Shown piece after piece: positions 23,201 to 32,094 of a DNA stretch of 53,273 nt. The notes beneath the pieces were generated by a model that was given only the letters and a program-made list of their open reading frames with translations, did not search any database and was not told the origin of the DNA. Position 1 is the first letter of the stretch, and every line of letters starts with the position of its first letter. The stretch covers positions 1 through 53,273 of the forward strand of contig JAZTYO010000008.1 of NCBI GenBank assembly GCA_045636945.1. The letters run 5' to 3'. Made by a program: the position numbers and the translations under genes. Origin of the DNA: UMGS172 sp045636945. GTDB taxonomy: Bacteria > Bacillota > Clostridia > Oscillospirales > Acutalibacteraceae.

Positions 23201-24611
23201 CAAAACAATTATAATCCGACCGCATTTCGTATACGTTTTCACCCTGCTTTATCCGTATCTTTCACTGCTGATAATCCCTGTAATACGCGGTGTGTACCGC
23301 TATCTTGCAGGTAAAAGTAGTACCTTTTCGGCATTTCTCACCGCCGAGGTTGTGATGCTCTGTATTGCATTTTTTGCGGCTGTGTTAAAACTGAAACGTA
23401 CCAAAATCACGGTAAGCAATCACATCAAGGTTGAAAAAGGGTTGATTTTCAAGGTCAGATACACCGTTCCGCAAACGGCATCAAGGGTGTTTATGCTGGA
23501 ATCCGACCCGTTTTTGAGGCTGATTGGTGTTTATCGTCTGAAAATATACACCGAAGCAGGCAACCGAGCAAAACCCGACGAGAGGTTGCCGATATCAAAA
23601 AGCACCGCAACCGAGCTTTACCGACAACTGATGGTCGAAGGTCAGGCCGTCAAAAGCAACACACTTGGCAACGTTATAATGTCGGCAGCACTGTCGTCGT
23701 CAATGGCAGGCTTTTTGTTGGCAGCACCGCTTGTCAAATCGGTGGCAAGTCTGTTGGGAAATGGGTTGACCGCCGTTTTACCGAAATTGCGTTCACAAAG
23801 CTTCAGCGTTGATGATTTGGAAACCTTAAGCAAAGCATTGCCGTTGCTTGTTTTTGTGGGATATATCGTGTCGTTTGCGGTGATTTTACTACGAAACTCG
23901 GGATTTTCTTCGATCAAAAACGGTGACAAAATTATGCTTGATTCAGGTCGACTGCCACATAGAACGGCATTTTTGGAGGTGCTGTCGGTGAATTCGATCA
24001 AAACGGTAACAGCACCGCTTATGAGGTTGGCTAATAAGTGTGCAGTAAAGTTCAGTGCCTGCGGTTTCGGTAGGGCAAAGGGTGAGATTGGTTTGCTTTT
24101 GCCGTGCGTTAGAACTACTTTGGCCGACGGTCTTACGAGGTGGTTGTTACCGCAGTTTAAAGAGTTAAAAACATCAATAAAACCCGACCGAAGAGCAATA
24201 AAACGGTGTGCGTTTTTGCCCCTTATATTTATGGCTTTGACCCTGCTTTCGGCAATGATAACGTATAGACTGTTTCCAAAACTGCACTCGGTCATAATCA
24301 CGCTGGCGTTGTTGGTTTTCGTTATAATTCTTTTGTGGCTGATTGCACGTATAACGGTCCTTTTAAAAGGTGAAGTATCGGTGGACGTGAATGCTTACAG
24401 TTTAACGGGAAGATACGGCTTTGGAACGGTCAAACTGCAATGCGACAAGCGAAATGTTGAGAGCATAACGGTAAGAAGAACACCGTTTGACTACCGATAC
24501 CGACATTGTACCGTTATTTTGAGAACTTCTTACAAAAACCACGATTCGGTGAAATTAAAATACCTTAATTATGATAAGGTGTGCGAGTTGCTTGAACTTG
24601 GAATTGAATAA
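23193..24611 (+). CDS. Multi-domain bacterial-PH (YdbT-like) membrane protein, TTG start
   Basis: A 472-residue protein resembling YdbT. An N-terminal pair of membrane segments is followed by a PH domain (LKRTKITVSNHIKVEKGLIFKVRYTVP), a central membrane pair (residues about 165-245), a second PH-like region with ISIKNGDKIMLDSG-type sequence, a third membrane pair near 345-390 and a final PH domain (EVSVDVNAYSLTGRYGFGTVKLQ). The TTG at 23193 lies inside the end of the previous gene, indicating translational coupling. Convergent with spoIID, whose stop is two bases away. Confidence 0.7.
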   Translation: MNNKTIIIRPHFVYVFTLLYPYLSLLIIPVIRGVYRYLAGKSSTFSAFLTAEVVMLCIAFFAAVLKLKRTKITVSNHIKVEKGLIFKVRYTVPQTASRVFMLESDPFLRLIGVYRLKIYTEAGNRAKPDERLPISKSTATELYRQLMVEGQAVKSNTLGNVIMSAALSSSMAGFLLAAPLVKSVASLLGNGLTAVLPKLRSQSFSVDDLETLSKALPLLVFVGYIVSFAVILLRNSGFSSIKNGDKIMLDSGRLPHRTAFLEVLSVNSIKTVTAPLMRLANKCAVKFSACGFGRAKGEIGLLLPCVRTTLADGLTRWLLPQFKELKTSIKPDRRAIKRCAFLPLIFMALTLLSAMITYRLFPKLHSVIITLALLVFVIILLWLIARITVLLKGEVSVDVNAYSLTGRYGFGTVKLQCDKRNVESITVRRTPFDYRYRHCTVILRTSYKNHDSVKLKYLNYDKVCELLELGIE

Positions 24612-24612
24612 C

Positions 24613-25569
24613 TCAGCCAACAATTTCGCAATTGGTGTAGTACCACTTGATAATATCCTTGTATGAACTGCCCTGCAAGGCCATAAACTGTGCTCCGTAC
24701 TGGCTCATTCCAACACCGTGACCGTAGCCTCTTACGGTGAATTTGAAATTGCCGTCGGAATAGGCAACGTCGAAGTTTGAACTGCGAAGTCCTAATGCCG
24801 TGCGAAGCTCGGAGCCTTTTATTTCCTTGCCACAAGCGGAGATTTTAAGCACCGACCCCGAATCGGTACGCGTTATATTGTCAAGCCATTTCGAGGCATC
24901 ACCGTCGGCCGTGATATCCAACTCATGCAAGGCCTTTTTCATATCCTCGCTCGACACCGTAACCTCGGTCAGGTATTTGGGGTTAAGCACGTCACCGACG
25001 CTTTCGACGGGTTTAAGATAGGGATACTCACCGCCCCAGATATCGGTTGCCGATTCTGTTTTGCCTCCCGAAATACTGTGACAGGCGGCTAAAATCGGCT
25101 TGCCGTTGTGCGTGATGGTCTGCCCCAAAACACTGTCCACCGCCGAGGATATTTTCTCGGTGTATTTTTGGTAGTTGTCACCGAAACGTTCCTTGGTTTC
25201 ATCAACCGATAAAAATGCCTGGTCTTTTTTTGAGGTGTCGGTTATATCGTAATCCTCATCTTTCCGAAGGTTGGCCTTGTATTTAGCATAGGTGTAGGCA
25301 ACAACCGACTGTGCCTTTAAGGCCTCAAGCTCATATTCTGCCGCCATTTCGGCCGACACCACTCCAATGCAGTAATCTCTTGCGGTGATGTTGACAATCT
25401 TGTCCTTTTCGGTCAGATACATTCTAAAGGTTTCAGCGTTTTCCTGTGACGGGGGATTGGACGGCAAACTGCCGTTATCGGGTGCCGAGGTCTTGTCCAT
25501 CGAAAAAAGAGGAAACAACACCATACAAATAAAGATAATTACGACCGACCAAAGATAGATTCCTTTCAT
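24613..25569 (-). CDS. spoIID: SpoIID-type stage II sporulation protein D
   Basis: A 318-residue protein with an N-terminal membrane anchor (WSVVIIFICMVLFPLFS) and an extracytoplasmic SpoIID/LytB domain. VVSAEMAAEYELEALKAQSVVAYTYA contains the catalytic Glu, and ACHSISGGKT, SLGxR-like ALGLRSSNF and GYGHGVGMSQYGAQFMALQGSSYKDIIKWYY are the family motifs. SpoIID is a lytic transglycosylase that removes peptidoglycan during engulfment, with SpoIIM and SpoIIP (not in view). The ATG at 25569 follows GAAGGA; a TTG at 25587 is less likely. No adjacent spoIIID or spoIIQ, so paralogy (SpoIID/LytB-like) remains possible. Confidence 0.85.
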   Translation of the reverse strand: MKGIYLWSVVIIFICMVLFPLFSMDKTSAPDNGSLPSNPPSQENAETFRMYLTEKDKIVNITARDYCIGVVSAEMAAEYELEALKAQSVVAYTYAKYKANLRKDEDYDITDTSKKDQAFLSVDETKERFGDNYQKYTEKISSAVDSVLGQTITHNGKPILAACHSISGGKTESATDIWGGEYPYLKPVESVGDVLNPKYLTEVTVSSEDMKKALHELDITADGDASKWLDNITRTDSGSVLKISACGKEIKGSELRTALGLRSSNFDVAYSDGNFKFTVRGYGHGVGMSQYGAQFMALQGSSYKDIIKWYYTNCEIVG

Positions 25570-25619
25570 TCTTTTTCCTTCTTTCAATATACTTTAGACT
25601 GTAAAATCACCGTTTTGGA

Positions 25620-25648
25620 TTGACAAATGAGGTATAATGGTCTAAAAT
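25620..25648 (+). promoter_or_regulatory. Promoter of the 25714 membrane protein gene
   Basis: A consensus TTGACA (25620-25625), a 17-base spacer and TAAAAT (25643-25648). The leader to the TTG start at 25714 is about 60 bases. Confidence 0.6.
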
Positions 25649-25713
25649 TAGTGTTACGGTTGTTAATTTATATGCCGTAAAGATTTTATTGATTACTTTT
25701 TGGAGGACAACTC

Positions 25714-26523
25714 TTGAAACTAAAATACACTACCAAGCTTTTCATTGTTGTCAATTTAATAATCGTAGCTTTCAGAACGTTGCAGATACTGTTTCTGACA
25801 CAGAGCGAAAACGCCTTTTTGATTGACGGCTTTTGGGTTAAAACAATCGACGTTATTGGAACGGTGATTGTAGCACTGTCGGTTTTCGCACTGTTCAGCA
25901 ACTCGTCACAGGCAGTTCGCCAGCCCGAAAAGATGAACTGTAAGGGTGTACCGTCGACGGTTGTAGCTATCGTTTCGGGAGCTATGCTTCTCGTTACGGG
26001 AGTTGTATCGTATATGACACCCGATATGATGGGCAGAAGGTTGCTTCTTGTATTGTCTGCTTTGGTTACTATAGCCTCGGCGGTCATCGGTGTTTCAGCC
26101 ATTACAAGAAAACCATTTTCCAAAGCGTGGGCGTTGCCGTTTATAGGCTACTGGTTGGTTGAGTTGGTGCTGTCGTATATGTACTACACCGAGCATCCAT
26201 TACGTGTACGCACCATTTACGAGGTGCTTGCGCTTATCTTTATAATCCTGTTTTTTGTCACCTTTGGCAAGGCCATCAGCGGTGTTAAATCGGAGAAAAG
26301 CTTCCGCAGAATTTATCCTCTCGGCCTCACGGCTACCTCGTTGTGCATAATTTCGGTTGTACCCGAGCTTTTGGCTAAGCTGTTTGGCGCAGGGGATAAG
26401 ACCTCACTTTCGGCGGTTATGCCGTTAAGCCTTGTATCTGCGGCGATATTTATCGGATTTTTCACAATCAATACCTTTAAAAAGAGCAATACCATTCATC
26501 CTAAAAAGAAAAAGAGGATGTAA
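25714..26523 (+). CDS. Polytopic membrane protein, unknown function, TTG start
   Basis: A 269-residue protein with about seven to eight hydrophobic segments spread over its length (for example FIVVNLIIVAFRTLQILFL, VIGTVIVALSVFALF, TVVAIVSGAMLLVTGVVSYM, LIFIILFFVTFGKAI and AAIFIGFFTINTF) and a very basic C-terminus (HPKKKKRM). No named family was recognised. The start is TTG at 25714, twelve bases after GGAGG; no ATG fits. Divergent from spoIID and followed by the DUF4417 pseudogene. Confidence 0.65.
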   Translation: MKLKYTTKLFIVVNLIIVAFRTLQILFLTQSENAFLIDGFWVKTIDVIGTVIVALSVFALFSNSSQAVRQPEKMNCKGVPSTVVAIVSGAMLLVTGVVSYMTPDMMGRRLLLVLSALVTIASAVIGVSAITRKPFSKAWALPFIGYWLVELVLSYMYYTEHPLRVRTIYEVLALIFIILFFVTFGKAISGVKSEKSFRRIYPLGLTATSLCIISVVPELLAKLFGAGDKTSLSAVMPLSLVSAAIFIGFFTINTFKKSNTIHPKKKKRM

Positions 26524-26526
26524 TAG

Positions 26527-27282
26527 GATTTGACAGAACTAATCTTGAAAGCAACAACTGTCTTGACAGAACCGTGCATTTTACCTTTATGACTACAAAT
26601 TTGAACGGGTGTGGAGTAAACCTGACAACGATATTGAAGAATTGATAAGATATAAAGGCGTATTATTACCGGATTTCAGTATGTATATTGAAATGAATTC
26701 CACAGTGCAATTATAAAATACTTTCCGCAACCGTTGGTGTGGCGCGTATTTTGCATTTAAAGGAATAAGAGTTATTCCAACCGTTAGATGGGGAGAGGAA
26801 AGCACTTTTGATTTCTGTTTTAAAGGCATACCAAAAGGGAGTATGGTTGCAGTATCGATCTATATGGTGTCTGAGCACGGACACCATATAGATCAAAAAG
26901 AGTTTTTCCTAAAAGGTTATAATGAGATGCTCAAACAAATTGAGCCTGAACGTATAATCTGCTATAACACCCCGTTCCCTGAAATGCAGGGTAATATAAT
27001 TTTTGTGGATTACAAGCTATCGTCGTGGAAACACCAAAATGATGAGTATAAACCGTCGAAACACTTGCCATATATCACCGGTGAACTGATACCACCCGAA
27101 AATAGTGGTATAATAATAAAAAGAGGTTATATTCCGTCGGCATGTGAAGAAAAGGGTATGGGCGGTGCTAACGGTGGGGAATGGCAGCCTAAAAAGGAAG
27201 AATTCGAGTGATGTATGGAATGCGGTAGAGAAGTCCAGTTCGAGTGGAAGGGAAAAGTTTTGCGTGTTTGGGGCGGCATGTA
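26527..27282 (+). pseudogene. Broken DUF4417-family gene
   Basis: The region reads a DUF4417-type protein in pieces: an initial frame with RTVHF, a frame change near 26590, then YDYKFERVWSKPDNDIEEL, GVLLPDFSMYIEMN, a TAA stop inside QL*NTFRNR (near 26715), IRVIPTVRWGEESTF, FCFKGIPKGSMVAVS, and ends after an in-frame TGA (27209-27211) with CMECGREVQFEW. The order and motifs (PDFS, vIPtvRWG, FCFkGIPKGS) are those of DUF4417, a family common on mobile elements and in phages. The 5' end is also missing. At least one frameshift and one nonsense mutation make it non-functional. The 123-codon ORF 26843-27211 is only a fragment of it. Confidence 0.8.
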
Positions 27283-27316
27283 AAACCATCAATTCTATCA
27301 CTTATTTCGCTAGTTA

Positions 27317-27360
27317 AGCAAAAAGGTCTCGCAGTTGTTGCGAGGCCTTTTTGCTGTTTG
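27317..27360 (+). terminator. Strong terminator before mnmE
   Basis: GCAAAAAGGTCTCGCA (27318-27333) pairs with TGCGAGGCCTTTTTGC (27339-27354) over 16 positions with one wobble. The descending arm supplies the T run, so it may act on both strands. Confidence 0.85.
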
Positions 27361-27373
27361 TAATATGTTTTGT

Positions 27374-27403
27374 TTGACTTATATGCAGTGTTGGGTGTAT
27401 AAT
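27374..27403 (+). promoter_or_regulatory. Promoter of mnmE-mnmG-SDR operon
   Basis: TTGACT (27374-27379) and TATAAT (27398-27403) with an 18-base spacer, 40 bases before the mnmE start. Confidence 0.75.
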
Positions 27404-27442
27404 ATATATTTAGAAAAATTTTGGCTTTTGTGAGGTGCGAAA

Positions 27443-28804
27443 ATGGGAAAGACTATTGCCGCTGTTGCAACGCCCGAGGGCTTGGGTGGAATCGGTGTTG
27501 TGCGTATTTCGGGTGACGGTGCATTCACCGTTGCTGATAAAGTGTTCAAATCGGTTTCGGGTAAGGCTTTGTCCGAGCAAAACGGCTACACGGCACTTTT
27601 CGGTCACGTTGTCGATGATGGCAAGGTTATTGACGAGGCGGTGGCCTTGGTTTTTCGTGCACCTAAAAGCTATACGGGTGAGGATACCGTCGAGCTTTCG
27701 GTTCACGGCGGCTCGTTTGTTGTTAAAAAGGTGCTTCGTGCAGTATTGTCGGCAGGGGCTGTAATGGCCGAACGCGGAGAGTTTACCCGTAGAGCATTTG
27801 AAAACGGGAAAATGAACCTTACCGAAGCCGAAGCGGTTATTGACATCATTTCGGCTGACGGTGAGCAGGCTTTGAGGGCCTCGATGGCCGCCAAAAGTGG
27901 TGCTGTTTTCAAAAAATGCGCCGAAATCAAAGAAAATCTCACCTTTGCCGCCGCAACGGTTGCTGCTTTTTCGGATTTCCCCGATGAGGAGCCTGAGTTC
28001 AGCGGAATTGACAAGCTAGAACAGATGTTGTCCAGTGCTAAAAACGGTTTGGACAAGCTTTGCGAGGATTATGATACGGGACGGATGATCCGTCACGGCA
28101 TTAATACCGTTATCGTGGGACCTCCCAATGCTGGAAAATCCACCTTGATGAACCTGCTTGTAGGTTGCGAGCGTTCCATCGTCACCTCGATTGCAGGCAC
28201 AACCCGTGATATTATCGAGGAAACCGTCAATCTTCAGGGTGTTGTACTGAAATTGAGTGACACAGCAGGTCTGCGAGATACCGATGATGAGGTTGAACAG
28301 ATTGGTGTCCGTTTAACACTTGAAAAAATCGATACTGCCGACCTTATAATTGCTGTTGTTGATTCGACCGATTGCGAAAAAGCTGAAATCGCCAAACTGC
28401 TCGACGGCATAAAGGGTCGACCTGCGGTTGTGGTGTTCAATAAGTCTGACCTTAACACAGCCGATACCGATTTGGCAACCTCAAGAGGCTTAAATTTCGT
28501 TGAAATGTCAGCCAAACAAGGTACAGGTGTTAAGGAGTTTGCCGAGATTGTGAAATCGGTTACAGGTACGGCTAACCTTACGGGTGAGCAGAGTGTATAC
28601 CTCAATGAACGTCAAAGGGATTGTGCAATGCGTGCATTAAGCCACGTTCGAGAAGCGTTGGAAACCCTGCAATACGGTATGACGGTTGATGCCGTTGGCG
28701 TATGCCTTGACGATGCATTGAACGACCTTTGCGAGCTGTCGGGCGAACGCGTTACCGTTGAGGTTGCAAACAAGGTATTTGAACATTTCTGTGTTGGAAA
28801 GTAA
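27443..28804 (+). CDS. mnmE: tRNA modification GTPase MnmE
   Basis: A 453-residue MnmE, which with MnmG installs the carboxymethylaminomethyl group at wobble U34 of certain tRNAs. N-terminal TIAAVATPEGLGGIGVVRISG and ERGEFTRRAFENGKMNLTEAEAV bind the formyl-folate. The G domain has GPPNAGKSTLMN, GTTRDIIEE, DTAGLRDT and NKSD. The C-terminal FCVGK carries the conserved Cys. Full length. GAGGTG precedes the ATG. Co-transcribed with mnmG 22 bases downstream. Confidence 0.97.
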   Translation: MGKTIAAVATPEGLGGIGVVRISGDGAFTVADKVFKSVSGKALSEQNGYTALFGHVVDDGKVIDEAVALVFRAPKSYTGEDTVELSVHGGSFVVKKVLRAVLSAGAVMAERGEFTRRAFENGKMNLTEAEAVIDIISADGEQALRASMAAKSGAVFKKCAEIKENLTFAAATVAAFSDFPDEEPEFSGIDKLEQMLSSAKNGLDKLCEDYDTGRMIRHGINTVIVGPPNAGKSTLMNLLVGCERSIVTSIAGTTRDIIEETVNLQGVVLKLSDTAGLRDTDDEVEQIGVRLTLEKIDTADLIIAVVDSTDCEKAEIAKLLDGIKGRPAVVVFNKSDLNTADTDLATSRGLNFVEMSAKQGTGVKEFAEIVKSVTGTANLTGEQSVYLNERQRDCAMRALSHVREALETLQYGMTVDAVGVCLDDALNDLCELSGERVTVEVANKVFEHFCVGK

Positions 28805-28825
28805 ACACATATTAAGGGGAATTTT

Positions 28826-30706
28826 ATGAGTTATTTTGCCGGAAATTATGATGTTCTGGTTATAGGTGCAGGTCACGCAGGCATCGAGGCTGCTTTGGCG
28901 GCTGCAAGAATGGGCTGCAAGACCGCTATTTTCACTATAAATATGGATGCAGTCGGCAATATGCCGTGCAACCCGTCGATAGGCGGAACTGCAAAGGGCC
29001 ATCTTGTTCGCGAGATTGATGCTTTGGGTGGTGAGATGGGAAAGGCTGCAGATAAAACCACTATTCAAAATCGTATGCTCAACCGCGGAAAAGGTCCTGC
29101 GGTGCACAGTCTTCGTGCTCAGATTGACCGCCGTGCTTATGCGGAATATATGAAGCACACGCTTGAACTGTGCGAAAACTTACATCTTCGTCAGGCCGAG
29201 ATTGTCGACCTTTTCAAAGATGCTGACGGTTGGCACTGTGTTACTCAGCTTAATGCCGAATATGTTTCCCAGACCGTTATTATCGCAACGGGTACATATC
29301 TGAAGGGCAAGATTTACGTCGGTGAGGTCAATTACGAAAGTGGTCCTGACGGAACGTTTCCTGCAAATGCTTTGGAAACCGCATTATTGAAGTTGGATTT
29401 GCCGTTGCGCCGATTCAAGACGGGTACACCTGCTCGTGTCCTTCGTTCAAGTATCGATTTTTTGGAACTTGAGGTACAACCAGGTGACGAAACGGTTACA
29501 CCGTTCAGCTTCAATACCGACCCCGAAACCATCAACAACGAGTCGGTTTGCTATATTTCTTACACCAATGACGAAACCAAAGAGGTTATCTTGCGAAATC
29601 TTCACCGTTCACCCTTGTACGGTGGTGTTATCGAGGGTGTAGGCCCCCGTTACTGTCCGAGTTTGGAGGATAAAATTGTCCGTTTCGCCGATAAAAAGCG
29701 TCATCAGTTGTTTATCGAGCCTTGCGGACTCAATACCGAGGAAATGTATCTTCAGGGAATGTCATCCTCCTTGCCCGAAGAGGTGCAGATTGAGTTTTAC
29801 CGCACTATTCCCGGACTCAAAAACGTTCAGGTTATGCGTAATGCTTACGCTATTGAATATTCCTGTATCGACCCGTTGGCTTTGAAGCTGACGCTTGAAA
29901 TCAAATCTCACGAGGGTCTTTATGGTGCAGGTCAGTTCAACGGCTCCTCGGGTTATGAGGAGGCTGCCGCACAAGGCCTTATCGCAGGCATCAATGCCGC
30001 ATTGAAGGTCAAAGGCGAGCAGGAGTTGACCTTGTCGAGGTCGAGCTCTTATATTGGAACACTGATTGATGACCTTTGCACCAAGGGTTGTTCCGACCCA
30101 TACCGAATGATGACCTCGCGTTCAGAGTACCGCCTTTTGTTGAGGCAGGATAATGCCGATGAACGCCTGAGCGAAATCGGGCATAAGGTAGGTCTTTTGG
30201 GCGATACAGAATATGAGGCATATCTTGAGCGAGTACGACTCAAAAATGCCGAAATCGAGCGACTTGAAAGCTCATTCTTCGGACCGAGTGATGAGTTGAA
30301 CGAATTGCTTGTCCAAAAAGGCACAGTACCTCTCAAAACAGGAGTTCGAATGAGTGACCTTATCCGCCGCCCGCAGATGGATTATCTGTCACTAGCACCG
30401 TTTGATAAAGAACGCCCTGAGTTGCCGTTTGAGGTTGCCGAAAGGGTGGAAACCGAGATAAAATATTCGGGATATATTGAGCGTCAGGCGGCTCAGGTAA
30501 AGGAACTTGAACGTCTTGAAAGTCGTGCTTTGCCCGAAGCACTTGATTATGACAGTATAAAAGGTTTGAGGTTAGAGGCGGTTGAAAAGCTTAAAAAGGT
30601 CAAGCCCTCCAACATCGGTCAGGCATCCCGAATTTCGGGAGTAAGCCCTGCCGATATAACCGTTTTACTTATTTACCTCGAGAAAATAAAGGGAGAAATG
30701 TTATGA
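28826..30706 (+). CDS. mnmG: tRNA uridine-5-carboxymethylaminomethyl(34) synthesis enzyme MnmG
   Basis: A 626-residue FAD-dependent partner of MnmE. The FAD motif VLVIGAGHAGIEAALAAARMG starts the protein; NPSIGGTAKGHLVREIDALGGEMG and RMLNRGKGPAVHSLRAQIDRR are family hallmarks, as are RFKTGTPAR, the Cys-bearing GPRYCPSLEDKI and GLNTEEMYLQGMSSSLPE. The C-terminal helical domain (LRLEAVEKLKKVKPSNIGQASRISGVSPADITVLL) binds MnmE. It overlaps the SDR gene by four bases (ATGA). Confidence 0.97.
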   Translation: MSYFAGNYDVLVIGAGHAGIEAALAAARMGCKTAIFTINMDAVGNMPCNPSIGGTAKGHLVREIDALGGEMGKAADKTTIQNRMLNRGKGPAVHSLRAQIDRRAYAEYMKHTLELCENLHLRQAEIVDLFKDADGWHCVTQLNAEYVSQTVIIATGTYLKGKIYVGEVNYESGPDGTFPANALETALLKLDLPLRRFKTGTPARVLRSSIDFLELEVQPGDETVTPFSFNTDPETINNESVCYISYTNDETKEVILRNLHRSPLYGGVIEGVGPRYCPSLEDKIVRFADKKRHQLFIEPCGLNTEEMYLQGMSSSLPEEVQIEFYRTIPGLKNVQVMRNAYAIEYSCIDPLALKLTLEIKSHEGLYGAGQFNGSSGYEEAAAQGLIAGINAALKVKGEQELTLSRSSSYIGTLIDDLCTKGCSDPYRMMTSRSEYRLLLRQDNADERLSEIGHKVGLLGDTEYEAYLERVRLKNAEIERLESSFFGPSDELNELLVQKGTVPLKTGVRMSDLIRRPQMDYLSLAPFDKERPELPFEVAERVETEIKYSGYIERQAAQVKELERLESRALPEALDYDSIKGLRLEAVEKLKKVKPSNIGQASRISGVSPADITVLLIYLEKIKGEML

Positions 30707-31467
30707 AAATAGCAGTGTTTACAGGTGCATCCAGTGGAATGGGTCGTGAGTTTGTACGACAGATTTGCGCAAAGGAAAAATTTGACGAGGTTTGGGTAAT
30801 TGCCCGTCGTCTTGACCGTCTTAAAGAAATCGAGGCTGAGCTTGACCAACCCGTGAGATGTATTTCAATGGACCTTACCGACCCCAAAAGCTATGATGAA
30901 TATAAGGCTTTGCTCGATGAACACAAGCCCGAAGTCAAGGTGCTTGTCAATGCCAGCGGTTACGGAAAATTTGCCGCTTTCGAGGACATCCCTTTGAGTG
31001 AACAGCTTGGTATGATTGACCTTAATGACAAGGCCTTGGTTGCTATCACTTATCTGACCCTGCCTTATCTTGTAAAGGGCTCCGAGGTTTATCAGGTTGA
31101 TTCGCTGTCGTCCTTCCAGCCCGTGCCGTACATTGCTACCTACGGTGCTACCAAGGCATTTGTTTTATCTTTCTCCCGTGCCGTTAATGCCGAGCTTCGT
31201 CACACCGGCATCAAGATGATGGCAGTTTGTCCCGGTTGGGTCAGGACCGAGTTCTTTGACCGTGCTGTTACCGACGAAAGAGTTATTACCTATTACAACA
31301 GATTCTTCACATCTCAAGAGGTTGTAACAAGAGCACTCCGCGATATGCGAAAGGGTAAGGACGTTTCGGTTGTAGGTTTCTCTATCCGTGCTCAGGTGTT
31401 CTTCACTAAGCTGTTGCCACACCGACTTGTTATGAAAATCTGGCTTAAACAACAGGGTAAAAAGTGA
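30703..31467 (+). CDS. Short-chain dehydrogenase/reductase
   Basis: A 254-residue classical SDR. The cofactor loop is TGASSGMG (8-14), NASG replaces the usual NNAG near residue 83, and the catalytic Tyr147-x3-Lys151 (YGATK) with an upstream Ser (SLSS) is intact. The C-terminal region PGWVRTEFFDRA is the conserved block after the active site. The last 25 residues are basic and partly hydrophobic, so peripheral membrane contact is possible. Substrate unknown. Start overlaps the mnmG stop, so it is translationally coupled, although no functional link with tRNA modification is known to me. Confidence 0.85.
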   Translation: MKIAVFTGASSGMGREFVRQICAKEKFDEVWVIARRLDRLKEIEAELDQPVRCISMDLTDPKSYDEYKALLDEHKPEVKVLVNASGYGKFAAFEDIPLSEQLGMIDLNDKALVAITYLTLPYLVKGSEVYQVDSLSSFQPVPYIATYGATKAFVLSFSRAVNAELRHTGIKMMAVCPGWVRTEFFDRAVTDERVITYYNRFFTSQEVVTRALRDMRKGKDVSVVGFSIRAQVFFTKLLPHRLVMKIWLKQQGKK

Positions 31468-31483
31468 ATTAAAGATAGGAAGT

Positions 31484-31509
31484 AAAAAAAGGACGGTTAA
31501 AAACCGCCC
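31484..31509 (-). terminator. Minus-strand terminator that contains the mazF stop codon
   Basis: Read on the minus strand, GGGCGGTT-TTT-AACCGTCC is followed by seven T (complement of 31484-31490). The mazF stop codon TAA lies inside the hairpin (31499-31497). Confidence 0.75.
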
Positions 31510-31847
31510 AAGCCAAAGCTTACCGATAAAGCTTTGTCAATTTTATTCATAGCGTCCAAATCAAGACTGCCCATTTTTTCTTTAAGACGTTGCTTGTCAA
31601 TGGTACGTACCTGTTCCAAAAGAACTATCGAGTCTTTTGAAAGTCCGCAACCGTCGGCATCGACCTTTATATGTGTGGGTAGGTTGGTCTTGTCACGTTG
31701 ACTTGTTATTGCTGCTGCAATAACCGTCGGACTGAATTTGTTTCCGACATCGTTCTGAACAATAAGTACAGGTCTTACTCCGCCTTGTTCCGAACCAATG
31801 ACGGGACTCAAGTCCGCATAATAAATGTCGCCTCTTTTAACTGTCAC
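31497..31847 (-). CDS. MazF/PemK-family endoribonuclease toxin (EndoA)
   Basis: A 116-residue MazF-type toxin that would cut mRNA at a short sequence. VKRGDIYYADLSPVIGSEQGGVRPVLIVQND at the N-terminus and PTVIAAAITS, LPTHIKV and SIVLLEQVRTIDKQRL are EndoA/NdoA family motifs; the catalytic Arg and Thr (R of GGVRPVLIV and T of ITSQ) are present. The start is GTG at 31847, overlapping the stop of a 15-codon ORF (GTGA). No normal-length MazE or CopG-type antitoxin gene lies on either side, which is odd for this family, although solitary clostridial copies exist. Confidence 0.9.
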   Translation of the reverse strand: MTVKRGDIYYADLSPVIGSEQGGVRPVLIVQNDVGNKFSPTVIAAAITSQRDKTNLPTHIKVDADGCGLSKDSIVLLEQVRTIDKQRLKEKMGSLDLDAMNKIDKALSVSFGLGGF

Positions 31848-31891
31848 TTTAGGTTCACTCTCCCGAATGTGGCTTTGTTTATTTCTGACAT
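31844..31891 (-). CDS. 15-codon ORF coupled to mazF
   Basis: ATG at 31891 (minus strand) follows TTTAGGGG at suitable spacing and encodes MSEINKATFGRVNLK, then TGA. Its stop overlaps the GTG of mazF as GTGA. It occupies the position where an antitoxin gene would end. It could be a truncated antitoxin or a leader peptide that brings ribosomes to the weak mazF start. No family match is possible at this length. Confidence 0.45.
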   Translation of the reverse strand: MSEINKATFGRVNLK

Positions 31892-32058
31892 TTTTATTTT
31901 TACCCCTAAAGGCTTGTTTTAATCGAAAATTTTATATTACATTCTATGCAATTTAAGATTTGACGCTACACCTGTCCAAAGGTTTGGTCTTTGTGTTGCG
32001 AAATGTTTGGGGCAAACTTAATTTTTTCGGAGAATTTGTAAAATTGGCATTGCATTTG

Positions 32059-32087
32059 TTGACAATATAAGATAGAATTAATATGTA
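32059..32087 (+). promoter_or_regulatory. Promoter of the propeller-like protein gene
   Basis: TTGACA (32059-32064), 17-base spacer, TATGTA (32082-32087). Transcription would start close to 32094, so the ATG at 32095 would be leaderless while a GTG at 32116 would have a short leader with AAAGGA. The rest of 31892-32058 shows nothing recognisable. Confidence 0.6.
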
Positions 32088-32094
32088 TGAGTAA

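Noticed and set aside
26843..27211. 122-codon ORF as an independent gene
   Set aside because: Sequence upstream of its ATG continues the same DUF4417 protein in frame, so it is only the 3' fragment of a broken gene.
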